64,000 nucleotides of DNA from Chromobacterium rhizoryzae (GTDB lineage Bacteria; Pseudomonadota; Gammaproteobacteria; Burkholderiales; Chromobacteriaceae), in contig NZ_CP066126.1 in the NCBI RefSeq assembly GCF_020544465.1, forward strand, positions 4,526,001-4,590,000, written 5' to 3'. Under the pieces are notes generated by a model, which searched no databases, was not told where the DNA came from, and saw only the letters and a list, made by a program, of their open reading frames with translations. Shown piece by piece: positions 23,590 through 31,962 of the stretch (position 1 is the first letter of the stretch; each line of letters begins with the position of its first letter). The translations under genes and the position numbers were made by a program.

Positions 23590-25640
23590 TCCGCGACCAA
23601 TTCCTGCTCGGCATGGACAACGAGATCATCGTCGACCTGTTCGCCGGCGGCGGCGGCATGTCCACTGCCATCGAACAAGCCCTCGGCCGGCACGTCGATA
23701 TCGCCATCAACCACGACGAAGACGCCATCTCGATGCACATGGCGAACCACCCTCAGACAGAACACTACTGCGCCGACGTGTTTGAAGTCTGCCCGCACGA
23801 AGCCACCCGCGGGCGACCAGTTGGCCACCTGCACGGCAGCCCGGACTGCACGCATTTCAGCCAGGCCATCGGCGGCCAGCCGCGCAGCAAGAAAATACGC
23901 GGCCTCGGCTGGGTGATGGTGCGCTGGGCCGGACAGGTGAAGCCGCGCAGCATCAGCATGGAAAACGTGCACCAGATGAAGCAGTGGGGGCCGCTGATCG
24001 CTAAGCGCTGCAAGCAGACCGGCCGCGTGATGCGGCTGGATGGCACCGTCGCCGCCCCGGGTGAGCGCGTGCCGGTGCAGGAGCAGTTCCTGGTGCCAGA
24101 CCCGAAGCACATCGGCCGGACGTGGCGCCGCTTCGAGCGCATTTTCAAGCAGATGGGCTACCAGTTTGAAACCAGCGGCATGGTGGCGGCCAATTACGGC
24201 AAGGCCACGACCCGCGACCGCCTGTTCATGTTCGCCCGTCGCGACGGCCGGCCAATCGTCTGGCCAGATGCCACCCACTTCAAGCAGCCTCTGCGCGGCC
24301 AGAAAGCCTACCGCGCCACCGCCGAGCACATCGATTTCAGCAATCTGGGCGAATCCATCTTCACCCGCAAGAAACCGCTGGCCGATGCTACGCTGCGCAG
24401 GATCGCCAAGGGTATGCACAAGTTCGTGCTGAACAACCCCAAACCGTTCATCGTGGAGCTGGCCAACTGGAGCAACCGCAACGGCGTGCACGACATTGAG
24501 CAGCCGCTTAATACCATCACCGCCCATCCAAAGGGCGGCAGCTTCGCTGTGGCGCAACCCTCGCTGGTGCCGCTGACACATCAGGGCGGCGACCGCGTGC
24601 ACGACTCAATGGAACCCATGCGCACGATCACTGCGGCCCATCGTGGAGAAATCGCTGTTGCTACCCCAGTGCTGGTGCAGGCTGGCTATGGCGAACGCCC
24701 AGGACAGGCGCCCCGTGCGCTGGATATTGAGGCGCCACTGGGCACGGTCGTTGCCGGCGGGCGCAAGCACGCGCTAGCCAGCGCCTTGCTTGTGCAGGCG
24801 GCCCACGGAGAAGGCAAGCCCGGGCGGGCGCAGCGCTGGGGCGACGGCAGCAAGCCCATTACCGGCCCGGTGAACACCATTACCGCATCTGGCTGCGGCG
24901 GCCAGGCGCTCGCCAGTGCCGTGTTGGTTGGCGCCGGTGGCCCGAGCTACAGCGGCAAGCCGGCCAGCGTAGAGCAGCCACTCGGCACCGTGCTGACTGA
25001 AAATCACCGCCACCTGGCCACTGCTTACATGATGCAAGCCAACGGCGGATTCAATCAGACGGCTGGACGGGGCCTGGACGAACCGGCAACCACGATCACA
25101 ACCACCGGCAGCCAGCAGCAACTGGTGGCCGCGCACCTAGTAACCCTGCGCCGCAACTGCTTCGGCCGGGAGTTCGACGTGCCGATGTCCACGCTCACCG
25201 CCGGCGCCGAGCATCACGCCGTCGCGTCATACCTGCTGAGCAAGGAGCACGAGGATGCTGCCCTGCGCTGTGCCAGTTTCCTGATCAGCTACTACGGCAC
25301 CGACAACGTGAGCGGCCTGGATCAGCCCATGCCGACAGCCACCACGCGCGACCGGCTGGCGCTGGTCACCGTGTGGGTGAAGGGCGAGCCTTATGTGATC
25401 GTGGATATCTGCCTGCGCATGCTCACGCCGCGCGAGCTGTATCTGTGCCAAGGCTTCCCACCGAACTACATCATCGACCGCGGCCATGATGGACGGAAGT
25501 TCACGAAGACGGCGCAGGTGCGCATGGTGGGCAACAGCGTGAGCCCCGGCCCGGCCGAGGCGCTGATCGCTGCCAATTGCATGGACCTGGCGGCGTGGAC
25601 GCTGGCAGAGCTGAAACAAAGGGAAAGGGCGGCGGCATGA
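23586..25640 (+). CDS. Large DNA cytosine-5 methyltransferase with a repeat-rich target domain
   Basis: A 684-residue C5-type methyltransferase. Motif I is DLFAGGGGMS (17-26). The catalytic Cys is C88 in SPDCTHFS, a PDC form of the usual PC motif. The ENV motif (MENVHQM) and the C-terminal MVGNSVSPGPAEAL are intact. Between about residues 290 and 590 lies an unusually long region with at least six repeats of a P(L/M)xTIT unit (QPLNTITAH, EPMRTITAA, APLGTVVAG, GPVNTITAS, QPLGTVLTE, EPATTITTT). A full-length, probably active enzyme that could protect phage DNA; target sequence unknown. Confidence 0.9.
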   Translation: MIRDQFLLGMDNEIIVDLFAGGGGMSTAIEQALGRHVDIAINHDEDAISMHMANHPQTEHYCADVFEVCPHEATRGRPVGHLHGSPDCTHFSQAIGGQPRSKKIRGLGWVMVRWAGQVKPRSISMENVHQMKQWGPLIAKRCKQTGRVMRLDGTVAAPGERVPVQEQFLVPDPKHIGRTWRRFERIFKQMGYQFETSGMVAANYGKATTRDRLFMFARRDGRPIVWPDATHFKQPLRGQKAYRATAEHIDFSNLGESIFTRKKPLADATLRRIAKGMHKFVLNNPKPFIVELANWSNRNGVHDIEQPLNTITAHPKGGSFAVAQPSLVPLTHQGGDRVHDSMEPMRTITAAHRGEIAVATPVLVQAGYGERPGQAPRALDIEAPLGTVVAGGRKHALASALLVQAAHGEGKPGRAQRWGDGSKPITGPVNTITASGCGGQALASAVLVGAGGPSYSGKPASVEQPLGTVLTENHRHLATAYMMQANGGFNQTAGRGLDEPATTITTTGSQQQLVAAHLVTLRRNCFGREFDVPMSTLTAGAEHHAVASYLLSKEHEDAALRCASFLISYYGTDNVSGLDQPMPTATTRDRLALVTVWVKGEPYVIVDICLRMLTPRELYLCQGFPPNYIIDRGHDGRKFTKTAQVRMVGNSVSPGPAEALIAANCMDLAAWTLAELKQRERAAA

Positions 25641-25891
25641 ACCACTCCGACGCCGACTACCTTAACGCCGATCCATTTCAAGGCGACGAAGCAGAGATTG
25701 CCTGCCGAAACGTTAAGATCCGCACAGCACGGAAACAGCATCTGTGCTACGGCCTGACAGGAAAGCAGGACCATTTCATCTCGGCTGGACAGCGCTACAG
25801 ACATGAGCGGGCACGCATCGACGGGAGTTTCTGGGGAGAGTACAGGATTTGCCTGGACTGCATGTCCAAGTTCATTCTTGGCCAGTTCTAA
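25637..25891 (+). CDS. Hypothetical zinc-finger-like phage protein
   Basis: An 84-residue protein with a Cys/His pattern (RKQHLCYGLTG ... YRICLDCMSKF), typical of small prophage zinc-ribbon proteins. It overlaps the methyltransferase stop by 4 bp, so it is translated with it. Function unknown. Confidence 0.55.
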   Translation: MNHSDADYLNADPFQGDEAEIACRNVKIRTARKQHLCYGLTGKQDHFISAGQRYRHERARIDGSFWGEYRICLDCMSKFILGQF

Positions 25892-26058
25892 TGGAGCCAA
25901 TCTACCGCTACTCACTATGGCTCAATGGAAAAGAGGTCTACGTCGGCCCGCGCCGGCCGGCACAGAGCCCAGGCGCCACTTGCACTCGACAGAAATGGAT
26001 ACCCGGACAGCACGAATGGAAGCTGGGCGACTGGGGAGAAAAAGAGAGGGTCTTTTGA
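25891..26058 (+). CDS. Hypothetical phage protein, 55 aa
   Basis: MEPIYRYSLWLNGKEVYVGP is followed by a basic RRPAQSPGATCTRQKW and an acidic tail. Stop and start codons overlap the neighbours at both ends (TAATG and TGATG). Function unknown. Confidence 0.5.
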   Translation: MEPIYRYSLWLNGKEVYVGPRRPAQSPGATCTRQKWIPGQHEWKLGDWGEKERVF

Positions 26059-26324
26059 TGAGAGGCAGCAAACACAACATGGATCGGCGCGAATGGCAGT
26101 CCACCGGCGCCCGGCTCTATGCCAAGCACGGCACCGAGCTGCCGCAGGCGAAGGCGGACGAAGCGGTGGTGGCCAGAATTCGCCGTCTTCACGCCCGCAA
26201 GCAGAGGCTGATAGAGCGGCTCAACCGCGACTACAGCGCCGCCGGCCTGGCCCGCCGTTTTGGGCTCCACGTGAGAACTGTCGAGAAGATGCTGCGCCGC
26301 GAAAGCTGGGCGCATGTGAGATAA
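26058..26324 (+). CDS. HTH-containing phage protein (NinH-like)
   Basis: An 88-residue basic protein. The C-terminal half has a helix-turn-helix pattern, DYSAAGLARRFGLHVRTVEK, followed by a basic MLRRESWAHVR. It resembles small Fis/NinH-type phage DNA-binding proteins. It would regulate or organise DNA late in the early operon. The tie to that family is by pattern only. Confidence 0.55.
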   Translation: MRGSKHNMDRREWQSTGARLYAKHGTELPQAKADEAVVARIRRLHARKQRLIERLNRDYSAAGLARRFGLHVRTVEKMLRRESWAHVR

Positions 26325-26334
26325 GGGATTAACA

Positions 26335-26589
26335 ATGAAAACTGCATTCTTGCTCATGGCCCAATACGAACGGCCCGTTCTGAAGCTGGATGATATCTGC
26401 GAGGAGTATTTCGGGCTCAGTCCGGCAGAAGCGCGCCGGCGCGCCAACTTGAATACCCTGCCGGTGCCTACCATGCGGCTGGCCGAAAGCCAGAAAGCAC
26501 CAGTCATGGTCCATATTGACGATCTGGCCCAGTTCATAGACAAGCAGAGGCAGTCGGCCAAAGAAAGCTGGGAACGAAGCCAACTCTAA
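26335..26589 (+). CDS. Pyocin activator PrtN-like transcription activator
   Basis: An 84-residue protein with MKTAFLLMAQYERPVLKLDD, CEEYFGLSPAEARRRAN and LPVPTMRLAESQKAPVMVHI. This is the compact PrtN family signature. In Pseudomonas, PrtN activates pyocin genes after DNA damage. In this prophage it may activate the late or rightward genes after induction. No P-box repeat was identified by eye upstream of the late block. Confidence 0.85.
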   Translation: MKTAFLLMAQYERPVLKLDDICEEYFGLSPAEARRRANLNTLPVPTMRLAESQKAPVMVHIDDLAQFIDKQRQSAKESWERSQL

Positions 26590-26655
26590 CCACCTCTTGA
26601 ATCGGCTCCGGGGTGACGGCATATGCAATATGCTGATCAACTGACGAGAGAGCCG

Positions 26656-27768
26656 ATGTCCGTACTGAATTTCATCAAAATAGCCCGCCGCCGCAATGAG
26701 ACCCCCGAGTGCAATCTCGAACAGATGCAGCGGGACTTATCGCGGCGCAAGGGAACCAGTCTTGTGCTGGACACCAATGTAGTGCTCGACATCGCACGGC
26801 ACGTCAAAGTAACTAAAGGCGCGCCAAATCAGCAACTCCTGGCAAAGAGTGGCCTCGGCGAACTGGTCAAACTAGTGAGTCAGGCCACCGCCAACCATAT
26901 CCCCATCTCGATCAGCCCAGGCTTTGTGCTGCCAGAACTGGAACCGGCTGCATTCGACAATATCGTCAGGCAGTACCATGAATTCTGGACCATGTATGCC
27001 CCGGGCCTAATCGACGATCCGCACGACCCAAATGGCGAGCGCCGCGAACGCACCCCTACCATCGGTTGCATCGAATGCATGCCAGAAGACGAAGCCATGG
27101 TCCGGCGCATGCCCTACCTACTGCTGCTATGCATGTTGATCGCCGCCAACGACCAGGCGCTGACCACGCCCATGGAGCGGTACAACCGGTTTTTATCGTT
27201 GATGCGCAAGTGGGTAGACTGCTTCAGCGCCAAGGAAATGCTGATTGCCAGGATTGTGCTCGGCGATCTGGAGGCCCGGGCAAAGAGAAGCGGCTGGCGA
27301 CTCAACGCCCAGGAACGAGCCTACTGCAACCGCCTGATCGACAATTTTGCCCCGTTCGTCCGAGACAAGATCAGCGTTTCGGGACGAGAGCTGCAGCGCC
27401 TGGCGCACAACGGCGCCTGCGACATCAGCTTCCTCAACATGGTGCTCAGAAGCGAAACGCTCGACATCGGCGGCGGAGCCTACACGGTGTGGTTCGCCAG
27501 CTTTGACGGCAAGCTGGCGCGCTTCGTGGAGTCGATCTTCTACGAGGATCTGGTGGGAGAGCTTGGGCAGCACGCCTCAGTCGTCCTGCCAGGCAAACTC
27601 GCAGCCCATCCTGACCTGATAATGCTGGAGGCGATTGAGTTTTCACATCGAGTTGGGCGCACATATAACTTCACCCCACCCACCGACCCGATCTGGAAAG
27701 AGCGGGTGCATCAGCTCAACCGCGAGGCGGAAAAGCTTTACCCCGAGCTCGAATGCGCTACGATTTGA
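26656..27768 (+). CDS. PIN-like domain protein, 370 aa
   Basis: Starts at MSVLNFIKIARRRNETPECN; an in-frame ATG 33 bp upstream is the alternative. The part LVLDTNVVLDIARHV at about 36-50 is the first PIN-nuclease acidic motif. The later WFASFDGKLARFVESI looks like the C-terminal acidic motif. Between them the sequence is helical and longer than in stand-alone PIN toxins. It could be an RNase effector or a phage-encoded defence gene. The protein ends at the operon's end; a promoter overlaps its stop codon. Family beyond PIN-like not recognised. Confidence 0.5.
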   Translation: MSVLNFIKIARRRNETPECNLEQMQRDLSRRKGTSLVLDTNVVLDIARHVKVTKGAPNQQLLAKSGLGELVKLVSQATANHIPISISPGFVLPELEPAAFDNIVRQYHEFWTMYAPGLIDDPHDPNGERRERTPTIGCIECMPEDEAMVRRMPYLLLLCMLIAANDQALTTPMERYNRFLSLMRKWVDCFSAKEMLIARIVLGDLEARAKRSGWRLNAQERAYCNRLIDNFAPFVRDKISVSGRELQRLAHNGACDISFLNMVLRSETLDIGGGAYTVWFASFDGKLARFVESIFYEDLVGELGQHASVVLPGKLAAHPDLIMLEAIEFSHRVGRTYNFTPPTDPIWKERVHQLNREAEKLYPELECATI

Positions 27769-27793
27769 CTGTCTTGGCCAGACGCGGGATACT
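27765..27793 (+). promoter_or_regulatory. Candidate promoter for the antirepressor gene
   Basis: TTGACT at 27765-27770, a 17-bp spacer and GATACT at 27788-27793 match a sigma-70 promoter at ten of twelve consensus-relevant positions or slightly fewer. It overlaps the PIN-like gene's stop codon. The 220-bp leader that follows (27794-28016) includes a GC-rich palindromic stretch near 27850-27885 and a CCACCA/TGGTGG hairpin at 27973-27987. Confidence 0.5.
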
Positions 27794-28016
27794 GGAGACC
27801 TCTCAAAATCCATGGCGGTCCTCACGCCCCCGTAATTTGGCGCTTTTTTTGTGCCTGCGCGCACCTGCGCGTCGGGCGCCTACGCCTCAATGGCCGGGCC
27901 AGAGACACGCTATAGAAGACCCGAAAGGGGAAGGCGTGACGCGGTTCCCATGGATCCGAGAGTGCCCCCGGCCACCATTTTTGGTGGTCACCGACTCTAA
28001 ATTCCATGGAGGTCAC

Positions 28017-28922
28017 ATGACCACTTCCAACTCTCTTACCTTCCAAGACACCCCGTTTGATGTTGTCTGCCGAAGCGGCCAACCGTGGCTCCGCTCGGGC
28101 GACATTGCACGCGCCCTCGGCTATGCCCGCGAGGACTCTGTTGCCCGTATCTACGAACGCAACAAGGACGAATTCACCGACAACATGACCTTGACCGTCA
28201 ATTTGACGGTCAAGGGTTTCGGCAACGGCGAATCCGAGAAAGAGGTCCGCATTTTCTCGCTGCGCGGCACCCACCTCATCGCCATGTTTGCACGCACGCC
28301 GGTCGCCAAAGCGTTCCGGCGCTGGGTGCTCGATGTACTCGACCAAGTCAGCCACGACTTGGCGCAGGCGGCGCCAGCCGACAGCTCGCGGATGTTCACC
28401 GCCACCCGCGAGGCTATCGTCAAACGCCTCGGCTTTGTACATGACGTGCTGGCCGGTCAATATCGCAGCGAATTCTGGACCCTGCTTGAGGAAGAAGTAT
28501 GCCGCGAGTTCAGCGCGGCATCGCTGGACGAAATGACCGAAGGACAGGGCAAGCGAGCGCTCGAGTGGGTCAGCCGCATCGGCACCAACGAACTTTCGCG
28601 CCGCGTGGAGGCCCGGCTCGAAAGCAAGCGAACCCAGTTAGCCCGGCAAGGGGACTGCCTGCCGGCCACGCCGACCCAATCCGAGCGGCTGGCCAACCTG
28701 CCCGAGGGGCGCTACCTGGTAGTGGTCGGCCGGGACGGCAAGCTGATTGGCGCGCAGAACATTGAAAGCTGCAATGTGGTGGACGCGAACGTCGTTGAGC
28801 TGGTCTGCAGGGACTCCCAGGCCGCGGCCGACCTGCTGAATGAGATGGCACGCCGGCTCCGCGTGCTCGACGGCGCCGAGTCTGTGCGCCGGCTTGACCA
28901 GCCGCTGATTCCGCAGCTTTGA
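28017..28922 (+). CDS. Bro-N family antirepressor-like protein
   Basis: A 301-residue protein; the ATG follows GGAGGTCAC. The N-terminal Bro-N domain is clear: LTFQDTPFDVVCRSGQPWLR, then GDIARALGYA and FSLRGTHLIAMFARTPVAKA. This fold is found in phage Ant and P22-like antirepressors. The C-terminal part (residues 180-301) differs from standard Ant or KilA-C domains and contains GRYLVVVGRDGKLIGAQNIE. It may oppose the CI repressor. The gene has its own probable promoter and a long leader. Confidence 0.8.
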   Translation: MTTSNSLTFQDTPFDVVCRSGQPWLRSGDIARALGYAREDSVARIYERNKDEFTDNMTLTVNLTVKGFGNGESEKEVRIFSLRGTHLIAMFARTPVAKAFRRWVLDVLDQVSHDLAQAAPADSSRMFTATREAIVKRLGFVHDVLAGQYRSEFWTLLEEEVCREFSAASLDEMTEGQGKRALEWVSRIGTNELSRRVEARLESKRTQLARQGDCLPATPTQSERLANLPEGRYLVVVGRDGKLIGAQNIESCNVVDANVVELVCRDSQAAADLLNEMARRLRVLDGAESVRRLDQPLIPQL

Positions 28923-28944
28923 TCTGTCACCACAGGAGAACAAG

Positions 28945-29289
28945 ATGGGATTTTTTGACCAGCTCTCGGCTTATATCTGGGCCTTCTTCGGCACCGGTTT
29001 CTTGATCGCCTTTATCATCGCCTTCGGGGCACTGGTGGCCGATATGATGGGGCGCAGCATCCTCTACGCTTTCCTGGCTGCCGGCGTTGTGCTCGCCGGC
29101 TTGCTACTACTCAAGGAGGGCGGCGATCTGCTGTGGGCTGCGCTCAGCGATGAAAAGCAGATCGCGCTGCTGGCCAGCGGCGCGAAGGAAGAGCTCCTGG
29201 CCTCGATTGTGAAAACCCGCCTGGTCGGCGCAGTGTTCGGGGCGGTGTTTGGTATGGGGCTGTGGATGAAATACGGCGAGGGCGCCTAA
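28945..29289 (+). CDS. Hypothetical membrane protein, 114 aa
   Basis: MGFFDQLSAYIWAFFGTGFL begins a protein with three hydrophobic segments (about 10-30, 38-56, 92-107). A soluble charged loop lies between the second and third. Its stop is 8 bp before a terminator stem. Function unknown; a phage inner-membrane accessory is likely. Confidence 0.55.
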   Translation: MGFFDQLSAYIWAFFGTGFLIAFIIAFGALVADMMGRSILYAFLAAGVVLAGLLLLKEGGDLLWAALSDEKQIALLASGAKEELLASIVKTRLVGAVFGAVFGMGLWMKYGEGA

Positions 29290-29296
29290 AGTAAGA

Positions 29297-29320
29297 AGCC
29301 GGCCACATGGCCGGCTTTTT
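29297..29320 (+). terminator. Rho-independent terminator
   Basis: AGCCGGCC-ACAT-GGCCGGCT stem followed by TTTTT. It ends the rightward transcript and adjoins the stop of the convergent gene at 29320. Confidence 0.85.
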
Positions 29321-29907
29321 CACTGCTTAGCAGACTTAGACTGTGCCAAGGGGGCACTCGCATCGGCTGCCTGTGTTTGAGTCATGTTCTGAATTGCTTC
29401 ACGCATCAACTTTTCCGGCCCCTTTGCAGCAAGCCAGATCAGACCGGTACCAGCCAGGGTTACGAGCGAGGCGACAATTCCTGCGGCGACATTTTCCCAA
29501 ACAACCTTATAGAAAGGTTTCTTTATGGCCTGCAGGACATCACTCTGGTGATTCTGCTGACCTTGAAGAACCTTTCCTTCCGACGCCAAGACCGCTTGAA
29601 CCAGTGCATCCTGCTGCATGTTCTGCCTGAGCTGCTCAACTTTGTCGCTGAGAGCGTAGTCCAGAAACTCATCCAACAGTGCGATTGCCTGCTCGCGATA
29701 AGCCGCAACCTGTGACGCCATATTACTGACACAATGAAATTGTTTCAGCTCTTCCGGCGTGGGCTCGCGGCCGTCATTTTCTTTCTGAAAATGCTCAACC
29801 CACTCGATTTTTTGCTTTTTGTATAAAGCATACGCAACCATCCCCACGAAGTCCGAAGAATCCGGGGGGACTAGCTGACGGAAGATGTGGTTATATTGAC
29901 TGGCCAT
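29320..29907 (-). CDS. Membrane-anchored helical protein of unknown function (possible exclusion moron)
   Basis: A 195-residue protein starting MASQYNHIFRQLVPPDSSDF. Residues about 20-35 carry a D-x-V-G-x-x-A-Y-x-x-Y-K pattern (DFVGMVAYALYKKQK). A long coiled region follows, then one membrane helix (VAAGIVASLVTLAGTGLIWL) near residues 150-170 and a short polar tail. It is not needed for phage growth by position, between integrase and a terminator, and is transcribed against the lytic operon. This is the layout of a lysogenic-conversion or superinfection-exclusion gene. No domain name can be assigned. Confidence 0.55.
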   Translation of the reverse strand: MASQYNHIFRQLVPPDSSDFVGMVAYALYKKQKIEWVEHFQKENDGREPTPEELKQFHCVSNMASQVAAYREQAIALLDEFLDYALSDKVEQLRQNMQQDALVQAVLASEGKVLQGQQNHQSDVLQAIKKPFYKVVWENVAAGIVASLVTLAGTGLIWLAAKGPEKLMREAIQNMTQTQAADASAPLAQSKSAKQ

Positions 29908-29942
29908 GCTGCGAGAATAGCATGCAGCATGGAACAATGCAT

Positions 29943-30140
29943 CTAGATGGCCTTAGCCAGACTACGTTGAGCGGCATCGAACGCCTGGTTGAGTTCTGCG
30001 GCAGTCGAACGGGTATCACCAAGGACACGGCTGACAACAGGCGCGCTTTTTTGGAGGGTGCTTGTGTCACCGCGGTTCATGGCTTCGTTCGCACGCAACA
30101 CCTGATCTCGGGTGAAGTTGTGTTTCACAAACGGTTTCAT
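29943..30140 (-). CDS. Small hypothetical protein paired with the 29320 gene
   Basis: A 65-residue protein (MKPFVKHNFTRDQVLRANEA ... AFDAAQRSLAKAI), helical and basic. It lies 35 bp upstream of the 29907 start on the same strand, so the two may form a two-gene unit expressed from the lysogen. The upstream stretch 30141-30405 has an AT-rich region with a CCCTGC/GCAGGG hairpin (30263-30280) but no gene. Confidence 0.5.
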   Translation of the reverse strand: MKPFVKHNFTRDQVLRANEAMNRGDTSTLQKSAPVVSRVLGDTRSTAAELNQAFDAAQRSLAKAI

Positions 30141-30405
30141 GATCCTGTCCGTTACGAAAAATCGAACGATTCTACTCTACATATCATAGGGCGACAAGAA
30201 ATCCAGCCAAGTGGCTGGAGCTAAAAGTCATGAGAGTGAGAACCAATGATTGTTCTTGTAGTTCCCTGCACCGCAGGGAGTGATTGTTTTGTACACCAAA
30301 TTTTTGCGGTTAGTAAAGCAGCATTTTTATTGGATGTGTTTTTTTTGATGCCGAAATTGCAGTGCAAAATTCATGGTCGATCTTACCGCACACTCACCAC
30401 AGAAT

Positions 30406-31713
30406 TCAGCTGACCGGCCTCAGCACCCGTAAGAGCTGACCGGCACCACCTTCCTCTTCCAGCGCGTCTTGCGCCTCAGCCGCGGTCGGCCAGCCCCATG
30501 CATCGCTCTCCGCCTCAACATACCCCATACCATCCTCCAGAGGATGCAGGTAGCCATCAGGCGTTTTGACGACCCAGAGCTTTCGCTTAACCGTAGACGC
30601 TTTCCGAGACTCCTGCTTTGGCATAACGTCAGCCCCCGCCAGATTGGCGGCGGCCGGCTTGTGATGAAGTGAAGCCGGGCGAAGTTGGGTGTACCGGCGC
30701 AGCATGTTCCAGTTCTTGTGCCCAGTAACCAAGGCCACCTCTTCAATGCTGTACCCAGCCTCAAAAAGCAGCGACGCGCCCTCGTGGCGAAGGTCATGGA
30801 AGCGCAAGTCCCCGAGGCCGAGCGCTTCCGCCCCGCGCTGAAATACCGCACTCACCGTAATCGGATCATACGGAAAAATAAGATCATCAGAATGAGACTC
30901 GAGCTGCTCCAAGACAATCGCCCAGGACTCACCCAGAAGTGGGATCACCTGGTCATTACCTGCCTTGTTTCGCGGGTCCTTCCGATCACGAACGATGACG
31001 GTCCTAGCCTCATGGTCAACATCGGCGCGGCGGATCCGGCAAATCTCCTCGCGGCGCATGGCAATGGCCACGGCAAACCGGAACACCGGCGCCATCCTGA
31101 TCGCCTTAGCCCGGCTCGCATCATATGCCTGGAACCAAGCGAGCAGCCGCTGATATTCGCCCCCAACCAAACGACGATCGCGCGAACCGCCCTGCCCAAC
31201 AAGGCCAAGATGGCGCAGCATCGGCTTAGCATCATCGACGGCGACCGTCGACACCATCACACCCCAGGCCGTGCGCGCCAGCTCCAGCACTTGGCGCAGG
31301 TAGCCCACATACTGAGTGAGCGTGGCAGGGCCGTTGCCATAGAGCTGCTGGCGCTCGCGGCAGTATTCCAACACGTCTTGAGCCGACAACTCGCCGGCCG
31401 GGCGCTTGCCTAGCTTCGAGTCGCGGAGAGTTTCCAGCACATTGCGCTTGGTCGCCCCCAGCGGTTTCACCGGCTCAACGTACTGGAAATATCGCTCGAT
31501 CAGATCGCTTACCAATACCCCCCGCAACGAATCGCGTTCCTTGAACCGCAACAGACCTGCGTCGTCCTGGACGTCGACCTCCAGCCTTTTCGCCCAGTCC
31601 TCAGCCAACTTTTTGGAAGCGAATGTCCGGGATTTATTGAGGATCAGCTTGCCGTCTACCTTCTTGCGAACAGTAGCGCGCCACTTCCCGTTGACGGGTA
31701 TAATCGTTGCCAT
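30406..31713 (-). CDS. Phage tyrosine integrase
   Basis: A 435-residue tyrosine recombinase. The catalytic set is visible: R220/R221 (AIAMRREEICR), a Lys in the beta-hairpin (RDRKDPRNKAG), H306 and R309 (HDLRHEGAS), H332 (TGHKNWN) and Y341 (RRYTQL). The N-terminal arm-binding domain (MATIIPVNGKWRATVRKKVD) and SAM-like core are present, and there is a C-terminal tail of about 90 residues beyond the catalytic Tyr. The gene lies 175 bp from the tRNA-Arg-like att sequence and would recombine it with the distal att beyond the left edge. Confidence 0.95.
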   Translation of the reverse strand: MATIIPVNGKWRATVRKKVDGKLILNKSRTFASKKLAEDWAKRLEVDVQDDAGLLRFKERDSLRGVLVSDLIERYFQYVEPVKPLGATKRNVLETLRDSKLGKRPAGELSAQDVLEYCRERQQLYGNGPATLTQYVGYLRQVLELARTAWGVMVSTVAVDDAKPMLRHLGLVGQGGSRDRRLVGGEYQRLLAWFQAYDASRAKAIRMAPVFRFAVAIAMRREEICRIRRADVDHEARTVIVRDRKDPRNKAGNDQVIPLLGESWAIVLEQLESHSDDLIFPYDPITVSAVFQRGAEALGLGDLRFHDLRHEGASLLFEAGYSIEEVALVTGHKNWNMLRRYTQLRPASLHHKPAAANLAGADVMPKQESRKASTVKRKLWVVKTPDGYLHPLEDGMGYVEAESDAWGWPTAAEAQDALEEEGGAGQLLRVLRPVS

Positions 31714-31887
31714 GGTGCTACACCGAGTATCACTTGAGTGCTTTTCGTAGCACTAGCGTATCACCTGACAGCCAAAAACGCACAGAAAACCCCAAAAAAG
31801 CACGGCAATATCGCAGTTGCCGAAGCCTCAAAAAGCCTTACAAAACCAAGCAATCCAGCAAAATAAAGCCTTAGCAAGAAACCCGGA

Positions 31888-31962
31888 AACCCGATAGTTA
31901 AATGGATATAACGGCCCCCTCCTAAGGGGCAGTTACAGGTTCGATTCCTGTCGGGGGCGCCA
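31888..31962 (+). tRNA. tRNA-Arg(CCU) copy at the prophage att site, probably non-functional
   Basis: D arm, anticodon arm with CCU in the loop CTCCTAA, T arm (ACAGG-TTCGATT-CCTGT) and 3' CCA are intact. The 5' acceptor strand reads AACCCGA, while the 3' strand CGGGGGC demands GCCCCCG; only three of seven pairs form. The 5' end has therefore been replaced by phage sequence, as expected for the far end of an element inserted into the 3' part of a tRNA gene. The working copy should lie at the prophage's other end, outside the window. Confidence 0.75.

Noticed and set aside
31888..31962. Functional tRNA-Arg(CCU)
   Set aside because: Four of seven acceptor pairs are missing, so I call it an att-site copy.
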